Below are positions 57,331 to 64,000 of a DNA stretch of 64,000 nucleotides, one piece after another. This DNA comes from Buttiauxella sp. A111 (GTDB lineage Bacteria; Pseudomonadota; Gammaproteobacteria; Enterobacterales; Enterobacteriaceae). The DNA lies in NCBI RefSeq assembly GCF_014189855.1, contig NZ_BJFN01000001.1, positions 1,240,001 to 1,304,000 of the forward strand. Direction: 5' to 3'. A model generated the notes under the pieces. That model ran no database searches, had not been told where the DNA came from, and worked only from the letters and a program-made list of their open reading frames with translations. The first letter of the stretch is position 1, and the number at the start of each line of letters is the position of its first letter. The position numbers were made by a program, and so were the translations under genes.

Positions 57331-58070
57331 TATTTGCCTGATTTTTTCTCGTTATCAATAGAAGAAAGCATGCCGCGTAGAATGTTAAGCTCTTGAGTTT
57401 CCGGGCGTGCACGGTTGTACAAGCGGCGCAATTTGCTCATTATCTGGCCCGGATGGCTGGTACGAATAAAGCCAGTTTTCAGCAATACTTGTTCCAGGTG
57501 AACGTAAAAACGCTCGAGATCGTCAGCCGATGGATACTGAGTCTGGTCTTCCACAACGACGGTTTCTTTGCCTTCTTCTTGCGTGGCAAGCCAGGCAATT
57601 CGCACTTCATAGGCAAGGATTTGCACCGCCATCGCCAGGTTCAGCGAGCTGTATTCTGGGTTTGCCTGAATCGCAACGTGGTAGTGGCATTTCTGCAATT
57701 CGTCATTCGTTAAGCCTACACGCTCGCGGCCAAAAACAATGGCGACTGGCGCATGTTGCGCTTCGGAAATGCTCTTTAAACCACATTCGCGTGGGTCAAG
57801 CATCGGCCATGGCAGCGTACGAGAACGTGCGCTGGTGCCAACCACCAGGCTGCATCCCGCCAACGCTTCATCCAACGTGTCTACAATTTTAGCTTCACCA
57901 ATAACATCACTGGCACCCGCAGCAAGGGCGATTGCCTGAGAGTCAGGTTTAACCAGCGGATTTACCAGCCAAAGATTGGTCAGCCCCATGGTTTTCATCG
58001 CACGAGCTACAGAGCCCATGTTGCCAGTATGAGAGGTTTCAACCAGCACTATACGTACGTTTTGCAGCAT
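57330..58070 (-). CDS. trmJ: tRNA (cytidine/uridine-2'-O-)-methyltransferase TrmJ
   Basis: A 246-residue SPOUT-family enzyme that methylates the ribose at position 32 of several tRNAs. The knot motifs [39 protein letters not shown] and [18 protein letters not shown] are all present. A C-terminal helical extension follows. Length equals E. coli TrmJ. It lies upstream of iscR on the same strand and diverges from suhB. Confidence 0.97.
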   Translation of the reverse strand: MLQNVRIVLVETSHTGNMGSVARAMKTMGLTNLWLVNPLVKPDSQAIALAAGASDVIGEAKIVDTLDEALAGCSLVVGTSARSRTLPWPMLDPRECGLKSISEAQHAPVAIVFGRERVGLTNDELQKCHYHVAIQANPEYSSLNLAMAVQILAYEVRIAWLATQEEGKETVVVEDQTQYPSADDLERFYVHLEQVLLKTGFIRTSHPGQIMSKLRRLYNRARPETQELNILRGMLSSIDNEKKSGK

Positions 58071-58142
58071 TCTTGACTCATAGCCTGAAAAGATTATCGC
58101 GATATCCTATCATAACCCTGGGACATATTCCGAACGCTCTGC

Positions 58143-58148
58143 TATACT
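58143..58148 (+). promoter_or_regulatory. Probable -10 box of suhB
   Basis: TATACT (58143-58148) is followed by a GC-rich CCGCCGCG discriminator, 41 bp before the suhB ATG. The -35 region (TGGGACA) is weak. The discriminator suggests growth-rate control. Confidence 0.5.
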
Positions 58149-58188
58149 CCGCCGCGTTTTCCGTTCTTTAACATCCAGAGAGAGACCG

Positions 58189-58992
58189 ATGCATCCGATG
58201 CTCAACATCGCCGTGCGCGCTGCGCGCAAGGCGGGCAATTTAATTGCCAAGAACTACGAAACCCCAGACGCTGTAGAAGCGAGCCAAAAGGGCAGCAACG
58301 ATTTTGTGACTAACGTAGATAAAGACGCTGAGCGTCTGATTATCGAAATTATCCGCAAATCCTACCCGCAACACACCATTATCGCTGAAGAATCAGGCGA
58401 ACTGGCGGGTACCGAGCAGGATGTGCAATGGGTTATCGATCCTCTGGATGGCACTTCTAACTTCATCAAACGTTTGCCGCACTTCGCGGTATCAATCGCT
58501 GTTCGTGTTAAAGGCCGCACCGAAGTTGCTGTGGTTTATGACCCAATGCGTAACGAGTTGTTCAGTGCTGTTCGTGGCCAAGGCGCACAGCTGAACGGTT
58601 ACCGTCTGCGCGGCAGCAATGCACGTGACCTCGACGGCACTATTCTGGCAACCGGCTTCCCATTCAAACTGAAGCAACACGCCACTCCTTATATCAACAT
58701 CGTCGCTAAACTGTTCACCCAGTGTGCAGACTTCCGTCGTACCGGTTCAGCTGCGCTGGATCTGGCATACGTTGCGGCTGGCCGTGTTGATGGTTTCTTC
58801 GAGATTGGTCTGAAGCCTTGGGATTTTGCAGCAGGCGAACTGATTGCTCGCGAATCCGGTAGCCTGGTGTGTGATTTCACCGGCGGCCATAACCACCTTT
58901 TGACCGGCAACATCGTTGCAGGTAACCCGCGCGTCGTTAAAGCCATGCTGGCAACGATGCGTGATGAGCTGAGCGAAGCGCTGAAGCGTTAA
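58189..58992 (+). CDS. suhB: Inositol-1-monophosphatase / Nus factor SuhB
   Basis: A 267-residue Mg-dependent phosphatase that in E. coli also joins the ribosomal-RNA antitermination complex. Metal-binding motifs are visible as IAEESGE near residue 67 and VIDPLDGTSNFIKRLPHFAVS near residue 84. The C-terminal LKPWDFAAGELIARESG is near residue 210. Length equals E. coli SuhB. GAGAGAGACC precedes ATG. It diverges from trmJ. Confidence 0.98.
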   Translation: MHPMLNIAVRAARKAGNLIAKNYETPDAVEASQKGSNDFVTNVDKDAERLIIEIIRKSYPQHTIIAEESGELAGTEQDVQWVIDPLDGTSNFIKRLPHFAVSIAVRVKGRTEVAVVYDPMRNELFSAVRGQGAQLNGYRLRGSNARDLDGTILATGFPFKLKQHATPYINIVAKLFTQCADFRRTGSAALDLAYVAAGRVDGFFEIGLKPWDFAAGELIARESGSLVCDFTGGHNHLLTGNIVAGNPRVVKAMLATMRDELSEALKR

Positions 58993-59008
58993 TCTCTGAT
59001 CGTTGTAC

Positions 59009-59121
59009 GCCCTCCCCCTAGCCCTCTCCGCCAGGAGAGGGGATGTTCTTTTCTCCCTTAGCTGGGGTGAAGAAATATTCGTTTCCCCCTCTCCCTCAGG
59101 GAGAGGGCCGGGGTGAGGGTT
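59009..59121. repeat. REP/BIME-like paired hairpin repeat, copy C
   Basis: A tail (CCCTCCCCCTAG) and hairpin (CCCTCTCC...GGAGAGG) are followed by about 45 bp. Then come an inverted hairpin (CCCTCTCCCTCAGGGAGAGGG) and tail (CCGGGGTGAGGG). The layout is that of copy A. It lies between the convergent suhB and the NicO-type transporter gene. Confidence 0.75.
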
Positions 59122-59144
59122 GTTTTAAAAGCAAAAAATTAACG

Positions 59145-60128
59145 CTAAAAAGGCCGAATCCCGCGAACGACCGGTTGAGCACTCAGCCACATCACCACCG
59201 CCGCTAATACCAAAATCCCCCCGCCCGCTAACGCCAATGTTGCCCAGGCGACCTGTCGCCATAACACCGGTGCTTTGTTACCGCTCATGCGCACAGCTAA
59301 AGTACGGAATCCGTGTACCAAAAATGCCAACCCGGAAATAGTCATGGACGTTCCTGCCGCCATCGTCAACGCAGACAACATTCCCCAGCTATAGACGCCA
59401 ATCACTTTGCTAAACAACAGCACCATAATGGCGCCAGAACACGGGCGCATGCCCATAGACAAAACGATCATGGCCCGGGCGCGCCAGTCCTCCCCTGCAT
59501 CAAGCTGTTTTTCTGTCGGCAAATGCTGATGTCCACAACCGCATTTTTCATCATGCACATGAAGTGGCGTGAACGAGGTAAAATGCTGAGGCTTTCTCAG
59601 AACGTGTAGTAATTTGCGTAAGGCGCGGCCACACAGCATCAGGCCCAAAATGCCCACCAGCAAATAACTGCCTTTTTCCAGCCAGAAACTGCTCATATGC
59701 AATTGCCGCGACGGCAACGCCAATATTCCCAACACGACCGTCACCAGCCCAATCGCCACCAGCCCTTGTAATAAGGACGCGGCAAAAGTCAGTTTAAGGC
59801 TGCTTTTCAAACGTGAAGTATGGGTTGCAAGCCAGGTGGTAATGACGACCTTGCCATGTCCCGGCCCCAACGCGTGAAGTACGCCATAGACAAAACTAAA
59901 TGACAGCAGCGACCAACCCGCTCGCGCTGGGTTTTCGGCAACCTCACGCAATAGCGCGCTCATTTGCTGGTTAATGGATTTCTGCCACATCGCACTATTA
60001 AGGATGATTTGCGGCCAGTAGTGCCACAGGCTGTAGAGCCCAATCGCACAGATAATCAGGAAAAACGCCAGCGGCCACAGCTGTAACCATCGGCGTGAAT
60101 GGGGTGTGGAGGAAGGAATTACTGACAT
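59145..60128 (-). CDS. NicO-family metal transporter, ZevB-like
   Basis: A 327-residue inner-membrane protein of the nickel/cobalt NicO superfamily with about seven membrane segments. Family motifs are HALGPGHGKVVITTWL near residue 85, and MGMRPCSGAIMVLLFSKV near residue 225. A cytoplasmic or loop segment rich in His and Cys (HVHDEKCGCGHQH) is a likely metal site. It overlaps the upstream DUF1007 gene by 10 bases. This pair matches ZevAB of Haemophilus, reported to affect zinc uptake; metal and direction here are inferred. E. coli K-12 has yfhR at this place instead. Confidence 0.82.
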   Translation of the reverse strand: MSVIPSSTPHSRRWLQLWPLAFFLIICAIGLYSLWHYWPQIILNSAMWQKSINQQMSALLREVAENPARAGWSLLSFSFVYGVLHALGPGHGKVVITTWLATHTSRLKSSLKLTFAASLLQGLVAIGLVTVVLGILALPSRQLHMSSFWLEKGSYLLVGILGLMLCGRALRKLLHVLRKPQHFTSFTPLHVHDEKCGCGHQHLPTEKQLDAGEDWRARAMIVLSMGMRPCSGAIMVLLFSKVIGVYSWGMLSALTMAAGTSMTISGLAFLVHGFRTLAVRMSGNKAPVLWRQVAWATLALAGGGILVLAAVVMWLSAQPVVRGIRPF

Positions 60129-60766
60129 TGCAGCGTCACCTGTTGAGCAAATTGTTTACCCAGTTCCATATCTTCAGGTGGTGCATCGGCTTTATCTAAT
60201 GACAAGGCAAACGCCTGCATATCCTCAGTGGGTTGCGGTGTTTTAACTGAGATTTTGCATTGCGACGCTAATGTTTTCGGCACACTGGCATCAGCGGGAT
60301 GGTCGTAACTCATATCGACAAAATAGGTCGGGTCGAAGGTCGCTAACTGATAGGTTTGCCCTTTTAACGGTTGAGGATGCGCCAGCGGCAAAATAAAGGT
60401 TAACACTGCCTGATGCCCTACCCGTGCGAGCCCATACTCGGGAGGCAAATTGTTAAACGTCACTTTCTGGCCGTTATGCCACAGTTCAGTGAAGTAATGT
60501 TGCCCTAAAACATTCGCCATAACTTCGGCAGCAAGCTTCTTCCAGACCGGTGAATCCGGCTTCGCGTCACCGGCGTCATACAGTAGATCCGCTGAAGTAA
60601 TTTCATCCATCGTCCACTGCATTTTCAGACCGGTTAGCTGGTCGTTTTCGGCCATGACCGTGGTCACGAGCGTGATAAAGCTGTGCGGATGAGCCAAAGC
60701 CATCGGGCTAAAGAGTGCCGTACATAGGGCAAAAAACGCAATTTTGTTACACATTTTCCCGCTCAT
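60119..60766 (-). CDS. DUF1007 periplasmic protein, ZevA-like
   Basis: A 215-residue exported protein. Residues 1-25 form a Sec signal ending ALAHPH, and the mature N-terminus starts with His-Pro-His, a common metal-site feature of the DUF1007 family. The domain contains MQWTMDEITSADLLYDAG and FDPTYFVDMSYDHP. It overlaps the NicO-type gene by 10 bases, so the two act together, the periplasmic protein probably passing metal to or from the permease. I found no Zur box upstream. Confidence 0.82.
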   Translation of the reverse strand: MSGKMCNKIAFFALCTALFSPMALAHPHSFITLVTTVMAENDQLTGLKMQWTMDEITSADLLYDAGDAKPDSPVWKKLAAEVMANVLGQHYFTELWHNGQKVTFNNLPPEYGLARVGHQAVLTFILPLAHPQPLKGQTYQLATFDPTYFVDMSYDHPADASVPKTLASQCKISVKTPQPTEDMQAFALSLDKADAPPEDMELGKQFAQQVTLQCQ

Positions 60767-60892
60767 TATTCTCTCGAACTTAAAATTCTGTGAGCCAGTC
60801 AGAATTCCGTAATTAAAAAGCTCAAATGTGACTCTCTACGACAAAAGGTTTAGCTACTCTTAGCATTAATCACCTTTGACTTGGTTATGCGG

Positions 60893-62173
60893 ATGATGAC
60901 ACTGCTTTCCCCACCACCATCTGTACTCTCCAGTCCGCAGCGCCGCTGTCACCTGCTTTTGTTGCTTTATTTACCGGGCCAGACGGTCACCCCAGAGATC
61001 CTCGCGAGGCTCAACGGGGTTGATGACACCAAAGCCCTGCAAGATATAGCCGACACGGGCGATGAAATCCAGCGCTATCACCGGCTGAGGCTTATCACCC
61101 AGCAGGATGGAAGCTATCGGATTGAGGGCACGCCTCTGAATCGCCGCCTGTGTTTATTGCACTGGTTGCGTCGTGCATTGCGCTTATGCCCGCACTTTGT
61201 GCAGCAGCATTTTACTCCGACGCTAAAAACCCAGCTTAAACAGCAAGGGATCTTGACCGCGTTGTACGATGAAAAGAATCTCCATGCGTTGATTAGCCTG
61301 TGTGCAAGACGTTTGCAGCGGCAGTTTGACAGTCGTGATATGCAGTTTTTAACGCTGTTTTTGCAGTACTGCTTGCATCAGCATCATGCGGGGATTACGC
61401 CTGAATTTACCGAGGAGCAACGGGCATGGACTCAGACGCGCCCGGAGTTTTTAGCCGCGCTTGAGATTGCCCGCCACTGGAAACGTCGTGTTTTACAATC
61501 GGCCAATGAAAACGAGCAATTGTTCCTGGCACTGTTATTCCTTTTATTACGCATGCCCGACCCGATTCACGATAACCATCAACAAGACTTCCGGCTGCGT
61601 ACTGCGATTTCAGGAATGATTGCGCGCTTTCGTGAACAAGCGGGCATGTCGTTTAGCGACGAACAAGGTTTGAGCGACCAGTTATATATTCATCTTGCTC
61701 AGGCGCTGGATCGCTGCCAGTTCTGTATCGGCATTGATAACAGTTTGCCGGAAGAAATTACCCGACTGTATCCGCGTCTGATGCGCACCACGCGTGAAGT
61801 CTTCAGTGATTTTGAATCTCACTATGAAATGCGTTTTTCTGACGAAGAAGTGGGTCTGGTGGCGGTCATTTTTGGCGCGTGGTTAATGCAGGAAAATGAC
61901 CTGCATGAGAAGCAGGTATTGTTGCTGACGGGTAACAATCTTGAACTTGAGCAAAATATTGAACAGCAGCTACGCGAGCTCACCTTGCTGCCGCTCAATA
62001 TTAAACATCTGACGATACACAGCTATCAAAAAGAGGGAGCGCCAAAAGAGGTGGTGCTGGTGATCACGCCCTACTCCACCACGCTGCCACTCTACTCTCC
62101 GCCGCTGATTCACGTCACGCTGCCGCTGGGTGACCACCAGCAGCAGCAGATCCGCAAGATTATCGAGTGTTAA
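60893..62173 (+). CDS. csiE: Stationary-phase inducible protein CsiE
   Basis: A 426-residue protein with an N-terminal winged-helix-like region and PTS-regulation-type helical domains (about residues 190-330). The C-terminal part resembles a IIB-like fold (VLLLTGNNLELEQNIEQQL). It is closely related to E. coli CsiE, a carbon-starvation and sigma-S dependent gene of unclear function. I chose the ATG at 60893 because it gives the E. coli length and start (MM). An ATG at 60887 and a TTG at 60881 are alternatives. The conserved VGLVAVIFGAWLMQENDLHEKQ is near residue 320. Confidence 0.93.
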   Translation: MMTLLSPPPSVLSSPQRRCHLLLLLYLPGQTVTPEILARLNGVDDTKALQDIADTGDEIQRYHRLRLITQQDGSYRIEGTPLNRRLCLLHWLRRALRLCPHFVQQHFTPTLKTQLKQQGILTALYDEKNLHALISLCARRLQRQFDSRDMQFLTLFLQYCLHQHHAGITPEFTEEQRAWTQTRPEFLAALEIARHWKRRVLQSANENEQLFLALLFLLLRMPDPIHDNHQQDFRLRTAISGMIARFREQAGMSFSDEQGLSDQLYIHLAQALDRCQFCIGIDNSLPEEITRLYPRLMRTTREVFSDFESHYEMRFSDEEVGLVAVIFGAWLMQENDLHEKQVLLLTGNNLELEQNIEQQLRELTLLPLNIKHLTIHSYQKEGAPKEVVLVITPYSTTLPLYSPPLIHVTLPLGDHQQQQIRKIIEC

Positions 62174-62181
62174 CGCAAGTT

Positions 62182-62376
62182 ACCCTAAATAATTGAAGTT
62201 GCACCAAGGCGGCAAACTTATGATCCCCAGGAGCTTACTCAAGTAAGTGACTGGGGTGACAAATCTGTAGGGAACAGATTTGAACGCTGTTTACAGCGGC
62301 CCCGGAGGGGTGAGGCCCACGATGGGCCGAATAACAGTGAAGCCAACGCAGATGCAGCTTCAAATATGACGGGTAT
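62182..62376. repeat. ERIC element with internal insertion
   Basis: The segment contains the ERIC core (CCCCAGGAGCTTACTCAAG, then AAGTAAGTGACTGGGGTGA). It also has both ERIC ends (TAAATAATTGAAGTTGCA at the left, GACGGGTAT at the right). It is 195 bp, against about 127 for a standard ERIC, because about 75 bp are inserted at about 62261-62334. The inserted piece has three consecutive hairpins: AAATCTGT/ACAGATTT, CGCTGT/ACAGCG and GGCCC/GGGCC. The right end overlaps the last five codons and the stop of hcaT. Confidence 0.88.
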
Positions 62377-63508
62377 ATGAGATGGGGCGCGGGCGAATGA
62401 ATAATGCTGGAACGGCGACTAACGCCATAATCCAGAACACCCCGCCTTGCATATGCTGGTAAAGGTAGCCGGAGAACATGGTCATAATGGCAATACCACC
62501 GCCCATCGCCACTGCGGAATAAACGGCCTGCAACCGGATAACTTCGTTGCCTTCACGCGCGGAGATATAACGCATCGCCGCCAGGTGGCAAACGGTGAAG
62601 CTACCACAATGCAGGATTTGCGCGGCAATCAGCCACGGTAAATCGGTCGTATACGCCATCAGGCTCCAGCGCAGAATACCGGTTACGCCAGAAAGCAGCA
62701 GTAAATCGCGGGCGCTCCATTTACGGAACAGCTTGTTACTGAGTGCAAAAATCACAATTTCAGCGACCACGCCAAGCGACCACAAGTAGCCCACCACCGA
62801 AGCGGAATATCCCGCACCTTGCCAGTAAATCGCACTGAATCCGTAGTAAGCCGCATGCGCACCTTGTAGCAAAGTGACACAGGCCAGAAAACGCCACGAG
62901 CCGAGGACCAGTTTCTTCCAGGCAGGCCAACCCGCGCCTTCGCTATGACGGGCTTCACCCTGCGGCATCACAGATGGGCGCAGCATCATGCCGATAAGCA
63001 TCGATGCAACACCAATACTCAGCAGTACCAGAATCGCCTGATAGCTGAACAGACTGACCAGTTTGCCGGTCATGGCAGAACCGATAACAAACGCCAGCGA
63101 TCCCCATAGCCGCACGCGGCCGTAATCCATGGTGATTTGGCGCTGCCAGGTTCCGGCCAACGCATCAGTAAGCGGCACCAGCGGTGAGAAGAACAGGTTA
63201 AAGCCGACCATCACAATCAGCAGCCAGGTTGCGGTTTGCCCGAACCAGAAAGCGACAGCAAAAATGAAGGTAAGTAAGGCAAGTAACCGCAAGGCAAAAA
63301 CAAGTCGGGAAGGATCGGTAACACGAGGAGCCAGGAGCAAACTGCCGAGGAAACGGGCGATTAACCCTGCGCCTAACAGCAACCCAATGGTTTCGGGTGC
63401 CAGGCCGACTCCAGCTAACCAAACACTCCAGAATGGTAGAAAAATCCCGTAGCTAAAGAAGTAGGTAAAATAACTGAGCGCAAGCCAGCGCGTTGAATGC
63501 AAAACCAT
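62360..63508 (-). CDS. hcaT: MFS transporter HcaT
   Basis: A 382-residue major-facilitator protein with 12 membrane segments, related throughout to E. coli HcaT (379), a putative 3-phenylpropionate permease. Shared stretches include ALSYFTYFFSYGIFLPFWSVWL, FFSPLVPLTDALAGTWQ and SAIYWQGAGYSASVVGYLWSLGVV. I chose the ATG at 63508 after GGGAGGG; the ATG at 63565 adds 19 unrelated residues. The C-terminal SYTRHI is encoded by the end of an ERIC element and differs from the E. coli tail. No hca degradation genes lie nearby in this window, so its substrate may differ. Confidence 0.93.
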   Translation of the reverse strand: MVLHSTRWLALSYFTYFFSYGIFLPFWSVWLAGVGLAPETIGLLLGAGLIARFLGSLLLAPRVTDPSRLVFALRLLALLTFIFAVAFWFGQTATWLLIVMVGFNLFFSPLVPLTDALAGTWQRQITMDYGRVRLWGSLAFVIGSAMTGKLVSLFSYQAILVLLSIGVASMLIGMMLRPSVMPQGEARHSEGAGWPAWKKLVLGSWRFLACVTLLQGAHAAYYGFSAIYWQGAGYSASVVGYLWSLGVVAEIVIFALSNKLFRKWSARDLLLLSGVTGILRWSLMAYTTDLPWLIAAQILHCGSFTVCHLAAMRYISAREGNEVIRLQAVYSAVAMGGGIAIMTMFSGYLYQHMQGGVFWIMALVAVPALFIRPRPISYTRHI

Positions 63509-63721
63509 GATCCCTCCCGTTTTGGAGGCGTTAGTGTCGCCGAGCGGTGGCGAGCACGCAAGCAATCATTAACAGACCAATAACACAGACAAACAAGCGT
63601 GTTTTTTCCTTCCAACATTTTATCTAACTATTTATTTTTAAATTAAATAGTTAGATAAAACCCAAATTCATTTCTATTAAAATCCCCCACCGTTAAATCG
63701 AATGAAAAGTTTATAGTTGTC
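63509..63721. promoter_or_regulatory. Divergent region hcaT / outer-membrane gene
   Basis: This 213-bp region separates the divergent hcaT and the gene starting at 63722. It contains a perfect long palindrome at 63618-63660. No -10 or -35 boxes are assigned with confidence. A HcaR-type regulator gene is not in the window. Confidence 0.45.
63618..63660. repeat. Perfect inverted repeat with 17-bp arms
   Basis: TTTTATCTAACTATTTA at 63618-63634 is the exact reverse complement of TAAATAGTTAGATAAAA at 63644-63660, with nine bases between. It lies 61 bp before the outer-membrane gene start. It may be an operator or a hairpin able to stop transcription in both directions. Confidence 0.7.
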
Positions 63722-64000
63722 ATGTCTAATACCAGTCTCTTCAGGGGCTTAACCCTGATTTTGTCGATGCTCACGTTACCGGCTGCTGCCGCTGAGACAT
63801 CCACTACTGAAGCAAAAAACGACATGATTGAAGAAAGTCATGAAGGAAGCGAGTCAGACAAAAACAAAAAGGCTGCGCCCTCTCCCTGGTTGTTTGTTCC
63901 GCTATTCAGTTCCAGCCCAAAACTCGATACCGCAGCAGGCATGATGGTGGGCTACATGCACCGCTTCGATGAGAAGTCACGTCCTTCTCTGTTCGGGATT
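63722..64000 (+). CDS. Exported protein, possibly BamA/TamA-family outer-membrane barrel (N-terminal part)
   Basis: The first 93 codons of a gene that runs off the window. Residues 1-24 form a Sec signal peptide (LILSMLTLPAAAA, cleavage after AAA). A charged linker (about 25-52, with EESHEGSESDKNKK) follows. Then comes PSPWLFVPLFSSSPKLDTAAGMMVGYMHRF, which resembles the start of a surface-antigen (D15-type) barrel. The assignment rests on a short stretch and is tentative. It is divergent from hcaT. No gene of this kind is next to hcaT in E. coli K-12. Confidence 0.55.
   Translation, partial: MSNTSLFRGLTLILSMLTLPAAAAETSTTEAKNDMIEESHEGSESDKNKKAAPSPWLFVPLFSSSPKLDTAAGMMVGYMHRFDEKSRPSLFGI

Noticed and set aside
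60767-60892. Zur or Fur box in front of the ZevA-like gene
   Set aside because: No sequence resembling the Zur or Fur consensus was seen in the gap to csiE.

Overview
The window is chromosomal DNA from a member of the Enterobacteriaceae. Protein sequences and gene order closely follow the Escherichia coli K-12 gcvR-to-hcaT segment (gcvR, bcp, perM, bepA, yfgD, hda, uraA, upp, purMN, ppk, ppx, pdeA/yfgF, yfgG, guaAB, xseA, yfgJ, der, bamB, yfgM, hisS, ispG, rodZ, rlmN, ndk, pbpC, yfhM, sseA, sseB, pepB, the isc operon, trmJ, suhB, csiE, hcaT). The accessory genes and an ERIC element point to a genus other than Escherichia, possibly Buttiauxella- or Kluyvera-like. That genus guess is inference only.

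Layout. 1-8.7 kb: the gcvR tail, peroxiredoxin bcp, perM and bepA, an ArsC-like gene, the DnaA regulator hda, uracil salvage (upp-uraA) and purMN. 8.7-13.6 kb: an accessory island between purN and ppk. It holds a divergent GH28-like polygalacturonase, a SemiSWEET transporter, a GH105 unsaturated glycuronyl hydrolase and a 553-residue protein of unknown function. 13.8-20.2 kb: polyphosphate metabolism (ppk-ppx), the EAL phosphodiesterase pdeA and yfgG. 20.3-22.4 kb: an accessory LysR/Old Yellow Enzyme pair. 22.5-36.8 kb: a long mostly minus-strand housekeeping block (guaBA, der-bamB-yfgM-hisS-ispG-rodZ, rlmN, ndk), with xseA on plus. 37-44.3 kb: pbpC and the alpha-2-macroglobulin lipoprotein yfhM. 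44.6-49.3 kb: an alpha-glucoside PTS EIICB and a GH4 6-phospho-alpha-glucosidase, then sseA, then a RpiR regulator. The accessory sugar genes therefore flank a conserved gene. 49.3-58.1 kb: sseB, pepB and the complete iscRSUA-hscBA-fdx-iscX operon, then trmJ. 58.2-64 kb: suhB, an accessory metal-transporter pair of the ZevAB type, csiE, hcaT, and the start of an outer-membrane-type protein cut by the window end.

Regulatory sites visible in the sequence include PurR boxes at purM and guaB, two abutting type-1 IscR boxes at iscR, and two CRP-like sites 42 bp apart in the pectin-type island. There is also a CRP-like site upstream of guaB and a UTP-sensitive type start at upp. Several intrinsic terminators are clear. 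Repeats include one ERIC element with an internal insertion, which supplies the last codons and stop of hcaT. Three REP/BIME-like paired-hairpin elements and several long AT-rich perfect palindromes are also present. No rRNA, tRNA, CRISPR array, insertion sequence or prophage was recognised.

The best candidates for something new are the cytoplasmic uronide-degradation island with its unknown 553-residue protein and elaborate shared promoter region, the sseA gene enclosed by an alpha-glucoside system and its likely regulator, and the unexplained palindromes in front of yfgG and of the terminal outer-membrane gene.
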